Source of the DNA: Hyphomicrobiales bacterium
GTDB taxonomy: Bacteria; Pseudomonadota; Alphaproteobacteria; Rhizobiales; Rhizobiaceae
DNA length: 64,000 nucleotides
Direction: 5' to 3'
Assembly (NCBI GenBank): GCA_900471815.1
Contig: UICE01000001.1
Coordinates: 1-64,000 of the forward strand
In this document: piece by piece, positions 45,085-55,048 of the stretch
Numbering within the stretch: position 1 is the first letter of the stretch
Layout: each line of letters opens with the position of its first letter
The notes under the pieces: generated by a model
Told to the model about the DNA's origin: nothing
Seen by the model: the letters and a program-made list of their open reading frames with translations, nothing else
Database searches by the model: none
Program-made: the position numbers and the translations under genes

Positions 45085-46305
45085 GTGACCATGGTCGAAC
45101 CCACCCCCATCGCTTCCGCCATGAACCGGATTGTCGAAGTATTCATTGTGTTCCTGAAACTCGGCCTTACCTCCTTTGGCGGGCCCATTGCCCATCTTGG
45201 CTATTTTCGAGAGGAATTTGTAAATCGCCGCAAATGGTTGACCGATGAAGCCTTTGCCGACGTGGTGGCCCTATGTCAGTTTCTGCCCGGCCCTGCTTCC
45301 AGTCAGGTTGGCTTCGCTATCGGAATATTCCGGGGTGGCGGGGTATTGGGAGGAATCGCAGCCTGGACAGCTTTTACCCTTCCTTCCGCGATTTTGCTGA
45401 TCGCATTTGCTTATGGAGCAGCAAATTTTGCGGGACCAATCGGTCAGGGCATTGTCCATGGATTGAAACTTGTCGCCGTCGCCGTTGTGGCACAGGCAAT
45501 CTGGGGTATGGCTCGTACGCTGACACCTGATAAAACCAGAATCGCCATTGCGCTGGCCGCAATAGCTGCCGCAGTTTTCCTTAGTAGCACACTCGGACAG
45601 ATAGGCGCGATTGCAGGTGGCGCATTGGCCGGTCTGTTCTTTTGCCGCAATACCGATACTCAAGACACACATCGTCTCGGCTTTTCCGTTACCAGGCGCA
45701 GCGCCATCCTGGCCCTCATTCTGTTTGCGGCTTTGTTTGCTCTTCCTGTGATATTGCCAGATAGCTTGCACAGCCAAGCGATCTCGCTGTTTGACGCGTT
45801 CTACCGTTCTGGCGCGCTCGTCTTTGGTGGCGGCCATGTGGTTTTGCCACTGCTCGAAACAGCGGTCGTGGCTCCCGGCTGGGTGAGCCACGAGGCGTTC
45901 CTTGCAGGTTATGGGGCAGCACAGGCGGTTCCCGGGCCGCTTTTTACGTTTGGTGCCTATCTTGGCGCAATTGTGAGTTCACCGCCCAACGGGCTGCTCG
46001 GCGCGCTTATTGCAGTGATTGCATTGTCTCTGCCGGGATTGCTTCTTGCCTATGGAACCTTGCCGTTCTGGGACGACCTCAGACGCCTCCCCTTAGCGCA
46101 AGCAGCCATGAGAGGCGCCAATGCCGCTGTGGTGGGGATTCTTGCAGCTGCATTCTATAATCCTGTTTGGACGAGCGCAGTTTTCAAGCCATCGGACTTC
46201 CTGCTGGTGACAGCCGGATTCCTGTTTCTGACAATATGGAAGATCCCGCCTTGGATTGTCGTAGTCGCTCTTGCCATTGCTGGCGCGATCATGGGCGCTG
46301 CGTAG
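45085..46305 (+). CDS. chrA: Chromate efflux transporter ChrA
   Basis: The 406-residue CHR protein has two homologous halves: KLGLTSFGGPIAHLGYFREE with LCQFLPGPASSQVGFAIG in the first and RSGALVFGGGHVVLPLLETA with GYGAAQAVPGPLFTFGAYLG in the second. Ten or more membrane segments are predicted. It exports chromate. AAGGAA precedes the GTG at 45085 by eight bases; ATG 45091 is a second possibility. Confidence 0.95.
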   Translation: MTMVEPTPIASAMNRIVEVFIVFLKLGLTSFGGPIAHLGYFREEFVNRRKWLTDEAFADVVALCQFLPGPASSQVGFAIGIFRGGGVLGGIAAWTAFTLPSAILLIAFAYGAANFAGPIGQGIVHGLKLVAVAVVAQAIWGMARTLTPDKTRIAIALAAIAAAVFLSSTLGQIGAIAGGALAGLFFCRNTDTQDTHRLGFSVTRRSAILALILFAALFALPVILPDSLHSQAISLFDAFYRSGALVFGGGHVVLPLLETAVVAPGWVSHEAFLAGYGAAQAVPGPLFTFGAYLGAIVSSPPNGLLGALIAVIALSLPGLLLAYGTLPFWDDLRRLPLAQAAMRGANAAVVGILAAAFYNPVWTSAVFKPSDFLLVTAGFLFLTIWKIPPWIVVVALAIAGAIMGAA

Positions 46306-46319
46306 GCTTCAGTCGTTAC

Positions 46320-46350
46320 AAGAAAAGTGGCCCCCATTTGGGGCCACCTA
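46320..46350 (-). terminator. Terminator between chrA and the glycine-rich gene
   Basis: GTGGCCCC (46327-46334) and GGGGCCAC (46340-46347) form a perfect stem. On the minus strand it is followed by TTTTCTTG, so it ends the leftward glycine-rich gene and may also help end chrA. Confidence 0.8.
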
Positions 46351-46368
46351 ACATTAATTTGACGTGGA

Positions 46369-47118
46369 TCAGATACCGCGCAGCATCTTGCAAAGAGCGA
46401 CAAGCCCGCCGTCATAGTTCATTGCATTAGCGGAAATATCGCGGCAACGCACCTTCAACTTCGTGCGCTCGGTTGCACTCAAGCTGGCGAACCGGGCGGA
46501 TACCACACGGGAATTCAGGCGCGTACCGGGACTGACAGAAGTTCCCCTGGGAGTCACTCCAGCAGTGGTCCTGGTGCCGGGATTTATGCCACTGCCAGGA
46601 TTAGTGATGGTGTTACCAATGCCGACGCCGACGCCGGCATTTATGCCACCTGCCCCACCAACGCTTAAGCCCGCCCCTGCACGAACCCCGCCAGTGACAC
46701 TGGCGCCCACTCCGGCCGTAACACCACTGGTGCCGCCAACATTCGCTCCCGCGCCGACCGCCGTTCCTCCGGATCCGCCGATCGAAGCACCCGCGCCTGC
46801 ATTTACGCCGCTTGCCCCGCCAACGTTTAAGCCTGCACCTGCATTGACCCCGTTATTGACAGAAGCTCCCACTCCGGTCGAAATACCGCTCGTGCCGCCG
46901 ACATTTGCTCCAGCGCCGACCGTCGTTCCTCTGGATCCGCCGATTGAAGCGTCCACTCCAGCCTTGATGCCGCCGAGATCTGCACCGACGCTCGCACCGA
47001 GGCCGCCATTGCGCGAGCCACCGACGGAGATACCGCCTGCAAATGCTGGAACAGTAAGTGCTGTTATGATGACAGAATATGAGAGTAACTTGGTAACATT
47101 GGTTATAATTCTAGTCAT
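46369..47118 (-). CDS. Secreted glycine-rich repeat protein
   Basis: Starting at ATG 47118 after a strong site (GGGAGGACATA), the 249-residue protein has a signal peptide (TKLLSYSVIITALTVPAFAG), a long Gly/Ala/Val region of short alternating repeats (GVGASV, GAGLNVGG, GAGANVGGTSG) and a C-terminal domain with two cysteines (VRCRDISANAMNYDGGLVAL followed by CKM). Two full 54-residue units are visible, plus a decayed third. A C-terminal domain with CR...YD..LV.LC is seen in secreted glycine-rich proteins of rhizobia as I recall. Probably surface-exposed or periplasmic; function unknown. Confidence 0.8.
   Translation of the reverse strand: MTRIITNVTKLLSYSVIITALTVPAFAGGISVGGSRNGGLGASVGADLGGIKAGVDASIGGSRGTTVGAGANVGGTSGISTGVGASVNNGVNAGAGLNVGGASGVNAGAGASIGGSGGTAVGAGANVGGTSGVTAGVGASVTGGVRAGAGLSVGGAGGINAGVGVGIGNTITNPGSGINPGTRTTAGVTPRGTSVSPGTRLNSRVVSARFASLSATERTKLKVRCRDISANAMNYDGGLVALCKMLRGI
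46637..46960 (-). repeat. Two 162-base tandem repeats in the glycine-rich gene
   Basis: Units 46637-46798 and 46799-46960 align along their whole length (both start GCATTTA on the plus strand and share GCTCCCGCGCCGACC-like and GATCCGCCGAT segments), each coding for 54 residues. A third, more diverged copy begins at about 46961. Confidence 0.75.
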
Positions 47119-47628
47119 TATGTCCTCCCTTATCCCAATTTTCAAACCAATGTGAAATACAATGGCAGCTTGGGTTGGAGAATAGTATTCATTATTTATT
47201 TCAAAATTACAAGTAAATCTAATACTAAGCTAATTACTATTCATAATACTATTAAAAATTCAAACAAAACTCTAACTCATCCAACGAGATGCGAAAACAA
47301 ACAACACACTACTCAAGCATTCGTTACAATTTTATCAAAGTTGAAATGGCCCTCCATTCTTTTATACCCATTCTATACTATTTTTTAACTTGCGCTTGAA
47401 AATATTTGCAATCATCTATCCACGAGAGCTTCACCACAATTCGCACGCCATTGGTTCGATTGTGGGTCACTGGAGTCGCAATGATCTGACGGACTTTGAG
47501 TGGCACGTGATCGAGCCGCCGCAAACGCACTAAAAAAGGAACAACAGTGTTTAGCTTTTGCGGTTGGCATGCGTTTTAAGGCCACTTGGGCGAAAATAAT
47601 CATCAACAACAATGGGTAAAATGAGAAG
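47119..47628. other. AT-rich intergenic region with an IS remnant
   Basis: From 47150 to about 47400 the sequence is strikingly AT-rich for this genome and carries no frame that I trust. It includes the promoter of the glycine-rich gene. From 47400 the composition returns to normal and an IS5-type transposase fragment lies at 47462-47533. tRNA-Phe follows. Confidence 0.65.
47462..47533 (+). mobile_element. N-terminal fragment of an IS5-family transposase
   Basis: The plus strand reads VGHWSRNDLTDFEWHVIEPP then QTH and stop. SRNDLTDFEWxVIEPLLP is the usual N-terminus of IS5-family transposases. Only about 23 codons remain; terminal inverted repeats were not found. It is a relic of a former insertion beside tRNA-Phe. 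Confidence 0.6.
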
Positions 47629-47704
47629 TGGTGCCCAGACGCGGATTCGAACCACGGACACGCGGATTTTCAATCCGCTGCTCTACCAACTGAGCTATCT
47701 GGGC
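47629..47704 (-). tRNA. tRNA-Phe (GAA)
   Basis: The minus strand gives a complete 76-base cloverleaf: acceptor GCCCAGA with TCTGGGC, D-arm AGCTCAGTTGGTAGAGC, anticodon loop TTGAAAATC (anticodon GAA), T-arm GTGGTTCGAATCCGC, and an encoded CCA end. Confidence 0.97.
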
Positions 47705-47889
47705 ACTTTTGGCTGCCAAAGTTGGCAGGCCATTCCGACGCGTTGGTTTTCGTTGGAAGCGGGTGGGTTATAACACTAAAAATCCTGCTGTCCAGCATCA
47801 ACTAAGGATTTTTTCGCCGTTTTTCTGCCTCTTGCAAAGGGCATAGATCGATGCGTTCTTGATGGGGTTACAGACAGGATTCGTTTTAT

Positions 47890-48975
47890 ATGATTGATAC
47901 GGGGGATAAAACCGCCAAAGCGACGCCTTTTGGCTGGGGCATTCTTGGCAGCGGTCAAACTGCTGGACAATTTGCCGCTGATCTGGCGCTGGTGCCCGGC
48001 GCGTCGCTTGTGGGTAATTTTTCGCGGACAACAGCCAATGCAAAACGGTTTCAAGAAAACTTTGGCAGCAAGCGTGCCTATTCCGACATTGATGCATTTG
48101 TAGCCGATCCCGAGATTGATGCGGTTTACATTGCAACGCCAAATTCGGTCCACGTGGCGCAGGCTCTCAAATCCATCCGCTCAGGCAAAGCGATTCTGAC
48201 GGAAAAGCCGCTCGCGCCTTCCCACACGGAAGCCTCCGTCATCGAACGGGAAGCCAACCGCGCCAATGTATTCGCCATGGAAGCGATGGGGACAAGATTC
48301 CTGCCAGCAATCGCGGCCGCGAAAGCCAAAGTGGATGCCGGAGAAATCGGAGCAATCCGCAAAATAACCGCCGAGTTATCCTATGAACATCCATATGATC
48401 CCAAGACGCGCTATTTCAGCAGATCATTGGGCGGCGGCGCCAGCCGGGATCTCGGGATCTCTTGTGTTTCCTTGGCAATGTTTTTCCTTGGTCAACCACA
48501 AAAGGTTTCGGGGCTGTGGCATGCGGCCCCAAACGGCATCGACATGAGTTCTGAAATCGTGCTGCATTATGATCATGTGAAAGCAGAACTTTCCTGCGGT
48601 TTCGACCGAAATGGCAAGAATCATTTTATCATCGAGGGCACAACCGGCACGATTCGGCTGAATGCTCCGTTCACCGAGGCAAGGGAACTGACGATCTACC
48701 AAGGGTTTTCCCGGCAAGCGCTGTTCAGCCCTCTATCAGGCCCAGGCGGAACTATCGGAAAAATACTGGATCGCCTTCCTGTGCCGGGCCGGACTGTTGA
48801 GGAATACGATTTTGACGGCAATGGCCGCCAGTTTGAAGCAATTGCATTGATGGATGCGATGAGGCAGGGCAAAACCGGCTCTGCTATCATGCCGATAGCA
48901 GATAGCATAAGTGCATTGCGGGCTATCAATATTGTATTGTCGCAGCCTGCAACGCAGCGGGTGATAAGACTTTAG
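47890..48975 (+). CDS. Gfo/Idh/MocA-family oxidoreductase
   Basis: The 361-residue NAD(P)-dependent oxidoreductase has the Rossmann motif GWGILGSGQTAGQFAADLAL at residues about 15-34, VYIATPNSVHVAQALKSIRS and the EKPLAPS lysine (catalytic Lys). The C-terminal half is the usual beta-sheet substrate domain. It is of the dihydrodiol or sugar dehydrogenase type; substrate unknown. Stands alone after tRNA-Phe. Confidence 0.92.
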   Translation: MIDTGDKTAKATPFGWGILGSGQTAGQFAADLALVPGASLVGNFSRTTANAKRFQENFGSKRAYSDIDAFVADPEIDAVYIATPNSVHVAQALKSIRSGKAILTEKPLAPSHTEASVIEREANRANVFAMEAMGTRFLPAIAAAKAKVDAGEIGAIRKITAELSYEHPYDPKTRYFSRSLGGGASRDLGISCVSLAMFFLGQPQKVSGLWHAAPNGIDMSSEIVLHYDHVKAELSCGFDRNGKNHFIIEGTTGTIRLNAPFTEARELTIYQGFSRQALFSPLSGPGGTIGKILDRLPVPGRTVEEYDFDGNGRQFEAIALMDAMRQGKTGSAIMPIADSISALRAINIVLSQPATQRVIRL

Positions 48976-49002
48976 AGCTCGTCAGCCCCCCCGGGCCGAC
49001 AG

Positions 49003-49191
49003 CTACATGTCTTCTTCGCCGTCGCTGTCTTCCGAGCTTTCGACGGCGGGCAATACATAGGCGCCCGTCAGCCAACGATTAAGGTCTACATTGCGGCAAC
49101 GTGACGAGCAGAATGGATAGTGTTCACGTTGGGATGGCCGCTTGCATTCGGGGCAAGGACGTGTCGGTCGCAGGGGCGTAACATTCGCCAT
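49003..49191 (-). CDS. yacG: DNA gyrase inhibitor YacG (zinc-binding)
   Basis: The 62-residue protein has the zinc site C-x2-C-x15-C-x3-C in RPCPECKRPSQREHYPFCSS plus RCRNVDLNRWL, and an acidic tail. YacG binds gyrase B and inhibits it. ATG 49191 is used; GTG 49212 would add seven residues. It follows maf on the same strand, as in many alphaproteobacteria. Confidence 0.92.
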   Translation of the reverse strand: MANVTPLRPTRPCPECKRPSQREHYPFCSSRCRNVDLNRWLTGAYVLPAVESSEDSDGEEDM

Positions 49192-49241
49192 ACTGTTTTT
49201 GTTGTCAGTCACTATTGCAGTCCATTGGAAACATATAGTTG

Positions 49242-49868
49242 CTAGTGGCCTGAGGCCTGCCAATTGGCATAAACGGGAAACCCCTCACCCTGCAAAAGGT
49301 TCATGGTTTCGTAAAGCGGCAAGCCAACAACATTGGTGTATGAGCCGACCAGCTTGATAACGAAGCTGCCCGCCAAACCCTGAATTGCATAGCCGCCTGC
49401 CTTGCCGCGCCATTCGCCTGACGCAAGATAGCTTTCCAGCTCCTCCCGCGAAAGCCTTTTGAAGCGAACGCGGGTTTCAATGAGGTCCTGACGCAATTTT
49501 CCTGCCGGCGTTATCAGGCAAAGGCCCGTATAGACGCGGTGGGAGCGACCGGACAGCAGACGTAGGCATGCGGTCGCATCATCAAGTATTTCCGCCTTCG
49601 GCAAAATGCGCCGCCCGACAGCGACAACCGTGTCAGCGCTAAGGATATAGGCCTTGCCAAGCTCGGCACTTCCCTTCAGTTCTGCGGCAACTTTTTCCGC
49701 CTTCAAACGGGAAAGCCGACGCGCCAGTGAACGCGGGTGCTCCGCCCGTAGCGGCGTCTCGTCCACGTCGGCGGGCAGCAGACTATCCGGCTCAATACCG
49801 ATCTGACCGAGCAGCGACAGGCGGCGCGGTGAACCGGAGGCAAGAACGAATTTGTGCTGATCGCTCAT
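49242..49868 (-). CDS. maf: Maf-like nucleotide pyrophosphatase
   Basis: The 208-residue protein has the Maf N-terminus [20 protein letters not shown], the catalytic [15 protein letters not shown] segment and [13 protein letters not shown]. Maf proteins hydrolyse non-canonical nucleoside triphosphates. It lies between infA and yacG in one leftward run. Confidence 0.94.
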   Translation of the reverse strand: MSDQHKFVLASGSPRRLSLLGQIGIEPDSLLPADVDETPLRAEHPRSLARRLSRLKAEKVAAELKGSAELGKAYILSADTVVAVGRRILPKAEILDDATACLRLLSGRSHRVYTGLCLITPAGKLRQDLIETRVRFKRLSREELESYLASGEWRGKAGGYAIQGLAGSFVIKLVGSYTNVVGLPLYETMNLLQGEGFPVYANWQASGH

Positions 49869-49901
49869 AAAGAGAATTCCTGCGGACAGGCTGAAGGACG
49901 T

Positions 49902-50120
49902 TTACTTGAAACGGTAGGTGATGCGACCCTTGGTGAGGTCATAGGGGGTCATTTCAACCAGAACCTTGTCGCCTGCCAGAACGCGAATACGGTTCTTGCG
50001 CATGCGCCCAGCCGTATGAGCAATGATTTCATGATCGTTTTCGAGCTTTACCCGGAACATCGCGTTGGGCAACAGCTCCGTCACGAGGCCAGGAAACTCC
50101 AGTACTTCTTCTTTCGCCAT
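49902..50120 (-). CDS. infA: Translation initiation factor IF-1
   Basis: The 72-residue OB-fold protein ([20 protein letters not shown], with [20 protein letters not shown]) is IF-1, which fills the ribosomal A site during initiation. The ATG at 50120 gives the standard length; the open frame extends to 50240 without meaning. Confidence 0.98.
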   Translation of the reverse strand: MAKEEVLEFPGLVTELLPNAMFRVKLENDHEIIAHTAGRMRKNRIRVLAGDKVLVEMTPYDLTKGRITYRFK

Positions 50121-50247
50121 GCGTAGTTCTATCTCCAGAAATTGAATTTGCGGCCGTGTTCGACCGCAATTTTGCGCGGAACCTATAGTATTGCGTAGCA
50201 TTTGTGAACAAGGGAGTTCGATCCAATTGTACGGACGCACAAGAGTA

Positions 50248-50715
50248 TCAAGTCAATGGACCGAAACGATCCTCAATATGTTGTTTCAAATGATCCCGAA
50301 CATCACGATAAGCGTCCAGAATCTGATCCCTGCGACCGCGCACCAATGTCGGGTCAGGCGTGGGCCAATATTCCACATGCACCGACGTCGTCCGGGTCAG
50401 CTCCAGAGCCATATGGTGCGCCTTGGGTGATAATGTAATAATCAGATCGAAATAATCGTCTTCAAGCTCCTTGAAGGTGCGCGGCGCTACGGACAGCCGC
50501 TTCAATCCGATTTCTTCGAGCACGGCATCCACAAAGGGATCGGGATCGCCCTTTTCAACGCCCGCTGATGCCACATAGACCTTTGACGGCAGTATTTTTC
50601 GAGCCAGCGCCTCGGCCATGGGAGAGCGAATGGCATTCATGCCGCATATGAAAAGAACGGCGCCCGGAATCCTCGGTTTGCCACCTGCCGCATCATCCGG
50701 CAGATGGTCGGGCAT
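50248..50715 (-). CDS. Low-molecular-weight protein phosphatase family protein
   Basis: The protein carries the phosphatase loop C-x5-R-S in [20 protein letters not shown] and the acid loop [11 protein letters not shown] (Asp-Pro). Length is about 155 residues from ATG 50715; a longer start at 50757 would overlap the UPF0262 gene and has no ribosome-binding site. It resembles the arsenate-reductase/tyrosine-phosphatase fold, but it belongs to the conserved infA neighbourhood rather than to the ars locus. Substrate unknown. Confidence 0.87.
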   Translation of the reverse strand: MPDHLPDDAAGGKPRIPGAVLFICGMNAIRSPMAEALARKILPSKVYVASAGVEKGDPDPFVDAVLEEIGLKRLSVAPRTFKELEDDYFDLIITLSPKAHHMALELTRTTSVHVEYWPTPDPTLVRGRRDQILDAYRDVRDHLKQHIEDRFGPLT

Positions 50716-50732
50716 TCCCGGCACGGGTGCGC

Positions 50733-51209
50733 CTATCCCCGCCAATGGAGCACACATACCAGTGTAAAAAGCCGGCGGGCAGTGTCGAAATCGACATCTA
50801 TCTTGCCGCCAAGTCGATCCATCAGAGCCTGCGATCCCTCGTTGTGCAGCCCTCGCCGACCCATATCGATGGCTTCGATCTTGCTCGGGCTGGATGCGCG
50901 AATGGCATCATAATAGCTTTCGCAGATAAGGAAGTAGTCCTTGATGACCTTGCGTAAAGGCGTGAGCGAAAGGATGTGCGTGACAACATCGTCGCCGCTT
51001 TCCCGTGAAATCGCAAAAATCAGACGTGATTCGACCAAAGAAATCTTCAGCTTGTAGGGCCCAGTCCCCTCATCGCTGACAGGACGGAAACTATTCTCTT
51101 CGATAAGGTCAAAAATTGCGACCGCTCGTTCATGCTCGACGTCGGGTGTTGAACGGCCGATCGTGTCGTCCAGTTCCACATCGATCAATCTCGCATCACT
51201 TGCCGTCAT
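50733..51209 (-). CDS. UPF0262 family protein
   Basis: The 158-residue conserved alphaproteobacterial protein ([20 protein letters not shown]..., [20 protein letters not shown]) is of unknown function. AGGAATCTG precedes its ATG. It lies eight bases after hisD on the same strand in an order conserved in Brucella and rhizobia. Confidence 0.92.
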   Translation of the reverse strand: MTASDARLIDVELDDTIGRSTPDVEHERAVAIFDLIEENSFRPVSDEGTGPYKLKISLVESRLIFAISRESGDDVVTHILSLTPLRKVIKDYFLICESYYDAIRASSPSKIEAIDMGRRGLHNEGSQALMDRLGGKIDVDFDTARRLFTLVCVLHWRG

Positions 51210-51216
51210 CAGATTC

Positions 51217-52509
51217 CTAAAGGTTCAACCGGATTGCAACCGAATTGCCATGCGCATCAAGCCCCTCCGCACGCGCCAGTTCAATCGCTGCCGGTCCCAA
51301 GGCACGCAGTTGCTCAACGCCAAGCCTCAGAATGGAGGTTCGCTTGACATAGTCAAGCACGGAAAGCCCCGAAGAAAAACGGGCTGAACGGGCTGTGGGC
51401 AAAACATGGTTGGAACCACCAACATAGTCACCGATGACTTCCGGGGTATAACGGCCAAGAAAGATCGCGCCTGCATTGCGGACGCCGGCCAAAAGCTCTT
51501 CTGTATCGGCGGCTGCAATCTCCAGATGCTCCGGCGCGATGCGGTTGACCAGAGGCAAAGCTGACGGCAAATCATTGACCAAAATGACCGCGCCATAATC
51601 CCGCCAGCTCTCGCTCGCGGTCTGGCCGCGCGGCAATGTCTTGAGTTGATGCTCGACAGCGGCCATGACCGCCTCACCGAAAGTCTCATCATCCGTTATG
51701 AGAATTGATTGCGCGGCGCTGTCATGCTCGGCCTGAGCCAGCAAGTCAGCAGCGATCCAATCCGGATTGTTATCAGCATCGGCTAAAATGAGAACTTCGG
51801 ATGGGCCGGCAATCATGTCGATACCGACGGTGCCGAAAACTCGGCGTTTGGCAGCAGCCACATAGGCGTTTCCGGGGCCGACAATCTTGGCGACCGGCGC
51901 AATGGTTTCCGTGCCGTAGGCAAGTGCCGCAACCGCCTGCGCGCCGCCCACACGGTAAATCTCGGAGACGCCAGCAAGACGCGCTGCAACCAGAACCAGC
52001 GGGTTGAGCTTGCCGTCTGGTGAGGGAACCACCATGACAATGCGCTCAACACCCGCCACTTGTGCCGGAACAGCATTCATCAAGACAGAACTTGGATAGC
52101 TCGCAGTACCGCCTGGAACATAGAGCCCGACTGAATCAATTGCGGTCCAGCGCGAGCCAAGTTCAACGCCCAATGCATCCGTATAACGGTCATCCTTGGG
52201 CATTTGCCTTGCGTGGTGGGAATGGATGCGATCGCGCGCAAGCTTGAGTGCCTCGACCGTTGCTTGCGGCGCCGATTCCATAGCGGCATTAACCTCGTCC
52301 GCAGAAATGGCGATACCATGTTGCGCCAAATCTATACGGTCGAATTGCTTCGAGTAGTCAATCAGCGCCGCATCACCATTGGTGCGAACATTCTTGATAA
52401 TCGTCTCGACCACGCGGTCAACATCTTCGGAGACCTCGCGCTTAGTCGAAAGAAATGCGGAAAAACTCTCGTTAAAGTCAGAGTCAGACTGTTTCAGCAC
52501 AATTGCCAC
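51217..52509 (-). CDS. hisD: Histidinol dehydrogenase
   Basis: HisD carries out the last two oxidations of histidine synthesis (histidinol to histidine) with zinc and NAD. The 430-residue protein shows [20 protein letters not shown], the signature [20 protein letters not shown] with [11 protein letters not shown], and the C-terminal [20 protein letters not shown]. Translation starts at GTG 52509 after AAGGA. Confidence 0.97.
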   Translation of the reverse strand: MAIVLKQSDSDFNESFSAFLSTKREVSEDVDRVVETIIKNVRTNGDAALIDYSKQFDRIDLAQHGIAISADEVNAAMESAPQATVEALKLARDRIHSHHARQMPKDDRYTDALGVELGSRWTAIDSVGLYVPGGTASYPSSVLMNAVPAQVAGVERIVMVVPSPDGKLNPLVLVAARLAGVSEIYRVGGAQAVAALAYGTETIAPVAKIVGPGNAYVAAAKRRVFGTVGIDMIAGPSEVLILADADNNPDWIAADLLAQAEHDSAAQSILITDDETFGEAVMAAVEHQLKTLPRGQTASESWRDYGAVILVNDLPSALPLVNRIAPEHLEIAAADTEELLAGVRNAGAIFLGRYTPEVIGDYVGGSNHVLPTARSARFSSGLSVLDYVKRTSILRLGVEQLRALGPAAIELARAEGLDAHGNSVAIRLNL

Positions 52510-52534
52510 GATACATATTCCTTAGGGTCAGAAG

Positions 52535-52972
52535 CTAGACTTCATGCTCTGGACGCGATTGTGTTTCCCAGGCCGGGCCCAAATCCGCCATTTGGGCTTC
52601 AATAGCTTCAACTTCGAGACGCAAGGCTTTATTGGCGGCAAAAACTAGCTCGATAAACCCGGATGGAGCCTCGGTAACGATGAAACGAATTGCCAATACG
52701 GAAAGAACGTCATCCGGATAATGGCGGTCGATGCCCGTGGCTTTGAGACTCAAGACCTGACCAAAATGGAGTGCTGTGCGCCGACGCTCGAAACTGCGAT
52801 GGCGCTTGCCATCATCGGCCAGTTCCCAGACGAAGCGATTGACGCCAAGTACCAGCTTCTTTTCCGCTGCCAGATAGTCGATATCGCTGACTTTAAGCAC
52901 GGAATCCTGCAGGTGCGCAGATAGGATTTGCAGATCTTCCTCATCAAGCGCGATGAGTTTGAGAGTGTCCAT
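52535..52972 (-). CDS. DUF2948 family protein
   Basis: The 145-residue protein (MDTLKLIALDEEDLQILSAH..., HFGQVLSLKATGIDRHYPDD) matches the DUF2948 family that lies between murA and hisD in alphaproteobacteria. Function unknown; no membrane segment. Confidence 0.9.
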   Translation of the reverse strand: MDTLKLIALDEEDLQILSAHLQDSVLKVSDIDYLAAEKKLVLGVNRFVWELADDGKRHRSFERRRTALHFGQVLSLKATGIDRHYPDDVLSVLAIRFIVTEAPSGFIELVFAANKALRLEVEAIEAQMADLGPAWETQSRPEHEV

Positions 52973-53101
52973 GTCTACCCTTTGCCTTAATTTGCGGGAT
53001 CAGGGCTTCCGGTGAGGAAGCCTGCTCTCTTCCCTGTTAGAGGAAAGCGAAGGCAAAGGGAATTATGCAAGATGCATAATCGACGTGGAAATTCCGGATG
53101 A

Positions 53102-54391
53102 TCAGTCGCTGATGCGCTCAACCACCGCACCGCAACGTGTCAGCTTTTCTTCGAGACGCTCAAAACCGCGGTCGAGATGATAGACGCGATTGACCGTCGT
53201 CTCCCCTTCGGCCGCAAGACCGGCAATAACCAGCGAAACAGATGCACGCAGATCTGTCGCCATGACCGGGGCACCACGCAGGCGCTCGACACCCTCGATC
53301 TTCGCGGTCTGACCTGACAGTGAAATTTTGGCACCGAGCCGAGCCAATTCCTGCACATGCATGAAGCGGTTTTCAAAGATGGTCTCGGTAATATGGGACG
53401 TGCCCTTGGCCTTGGTCATCAGGCCCATGAACTGCGCCTGCAAGTCGGTTGGAAAGCCCGGGAATGGCTGCGTTGTCACATCGACGGGCATGATGCCGTG
53501 GCCATTACGCACAACGCGCAAGCCGGAATTGGTTTCTGAAATTTCAACGCCGACCTGGCCAAGCGTTGCGAGGGCAGCAGTCAAAAGATTGGCATCGGCG
53601 CCTTCCAGGATGACATCGCCACCCGTCATGGCGACAGCCATGGCATAGGTTCCTGTCTCGATACGGTCAGGAATGACGCGGACGCGCGCGCCGGAAAGAC
53701 TTGTTACGCCCTCGATTGTGATCGTCGCCGTGCCAGCGCCGCTGACCTTTGCACCCATGGCATTCAGGCAGTCAGCCAGATTGACGACTTCGGGCTCCTG
53801 TGCGGCATTCTCAATGATTGTTTCGCCTTTGGCGAGCGTTGCTGCCATCATCAAAACATGGGTTGCACCGACCGATACTTTCGGGAACACGTAGCGCGCG
53901 CCGACAAGACCGCCCTTCGCGCTGGCTTTGACATAGCCGTTTTCAATCTCGATATCGGCACCGAGAGCGCGCAGGCCATCAATGAACAGATCAACCGGCC
54001 TGGTACCGATTGCGCAACCGCCCGGCAAAGAAACGGTTGCAACGCCCATACGGGCGAGAAGCGGCCCGATAACCCAGAAACTTGCCCGCATCTTGGAGAC
54101 AAGCTCATAGGGTGCTACGGTATCGACGATATTGCGTGCAGTAAAATGGATCGTGCGTGAATAAGCGCCGTCCTGACGCTCGCGGCGTCCATTGACGGAA
54201 TAATCAACCCCGTGATTGCCAAGGATGCGGATAAGCTGCTCGACATCCGCCAGATGCGGCACGTTTTCCAGCGTCAGCGTGTCATCGGTCAAAAGAGAAG
54301 CAATCATCAACGGCAGGGCCGCATTCTTGGCGCCCGAAATAGGAATGATGCCGTTGAGCTTGTTACCGCCAACAATCTTGATGCGATCCAT
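53102..54391 (-). CDS. murA: UDP-N-acetylglucosamine 1-carboxyvinyltransferase
   Basis: MurA makes the first committed peptidoglycan precursor from UDP-GlcNAc and PEP. The 429-residue protein has [20 protein letters not shown] at the N-terminus and the active-site loop [18 protein letters not shown] with the PEP/fosfomycin-binding cysteine. Normal length. First gene of the leftward housekeeping run. Confidence 0.98.
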   Translation of the reverse strand: MDRIKIVGGNKLNGIIPISGAKNAALPLMIASLLTDDTLTLENVPHLADVEQLIRILGNHGVDYSVNGRRERQDGAYSRTIHFTARNIVDTVAPYELVSKMRASFWVIGPLLARMGVATVSLPGGCAIGTRPVDLFIDGLRALGADIEIENGYVKASAKGGLVGARYVFPKVSVGATHVLMMAATLAKGETIIENAAQEPEVVNLADCLNAMGAKVSGAGTATITIEGVTSLSGARVRVIPDRIETGTYAMAVAMTGGDVILEGADANLLTAALATLGQVGVEISETNSGLRVVRNGHGIMPVDVTTQPFPGFPTDLQAQFMGLMTKAKGTSHITETIFENRFMHVQELARLGAKISLSGQTAKIEGVERLRGAPVMATDLRASVSLVIAGLAAEGETTVNRVYHLDRGFERLEEKLTRCGAVVERISD

Positions 54392-54604
54392 AATTTGTCA
54401 CTTTCGCGGGGGAAATACCCGTCCTGTCGTTAAAGGCCCTTTGCAGAGCGGGTTCATTTAAACCATCACGTGTGCTGGTTCAAGAAAGGCTTGTCATTCC
54501 TGTGCATAACGCTGATCTTCGAATCGGCCTTACACAGATCTTTCGATCTTGATTGTGAGTGCGTCGTTTCTGCGTCAAAGAAGGAGAGGCAGAAAAATAA
54601 TGCT

Positions 54605-54796
54605 CTATTTTTCGCTATCGGCTGACTCATTTTGCGACGCCGCGGCTTTCAAACCTTCATCGCGCCCATCTTCAGCGCCTGAGCGGCGCGATCTCGTCTG
54701 CTGTTTGCGCCGCGCAAGATTTGCGCGCAGTTGTTCCGAGCGGCGTTTTTCCCGCTCCTCTTGTTCGCGGCTCGGGTTTTTGGGCAATAAGGACAT
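54605..54796 (-). CDS. Small basic conserved protein upstream of murA
   Basis: The 63-residue protein (MSLLPKNPSREQEEREKRRS..., EQLRANLARRKQQTRSRRSG) is highly charged and helical, of the kind found just upstream of murA in rhizobial and Brucella genomes. Function unknown. About 210 bases separate it from murA. Confidence 0.7.
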   Translation of the reverse strand: MSLLPKNPSREQEEREKRRSEQLRANLARRKQQTRSRRSGAEDGRDEGLKAAASQNESADSEK

Positions 54797-54951
54797 TGGT
54801 TTTATCCGGTATTTTGACCAGTGCCGACAGCAATCTGCCGGTAGCCAGCCTATGTTTTTTGCTCTCTATGGATATTTTACCCAAGAGATTACGATTGCTT
54901 GCTTGCGATTTCAGCAATGATATGCCAGAAGTCCGCCGCGTTCGCAAATCG

Positions 54952-55026
54952 GCTGCGGTAGCTCAGTGGTAGAGCACTCCATTGGTAATGGAGAGGTCGA
55001 GAGTTCAATCCTCTCTCGCAGCACCA
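54952..55026 (+). tRNA. tRNA-Thr (GGT)
   Basis: A full cloverleaf: acceptor GCTGCGG with TCGCAGC (one G-T pair), D-arm AGCTCAGTGGTAGAGC, anticodon loop TTGGTAATG (anticodon GGT), T-arm GAGAGTTCAATCCTCTC, encoded CCA. Confidence 0.96.
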
Positions 55027-55048
55027 GTTTTCCAAGCAGACAATATGG

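Noticed and set aside
46637-46960. CRISPR array
   Set aside because: The regular repeats are 162 bases, in frame and protein-coding; there are no spacers. No CRISPR array was seen elsewhere in the window.
46463-47155. A 230-codon Pro-rich plus-strand frame
   Set aside because: It mirrors the glycine-rich repeat gene: Gly codons read as Pro on the other strand. The minus-strand frame has the signal peptide and ribosome-binding site.
50248-50715. Second arsenate reductase of the ars system
   Set aside because: The C-x5-R-S loop belongs to the low-Mr phosphatase fold, but the gene sits in the conserved infA/hisD run and not in the ars locus, so no arsenic role is claimed.
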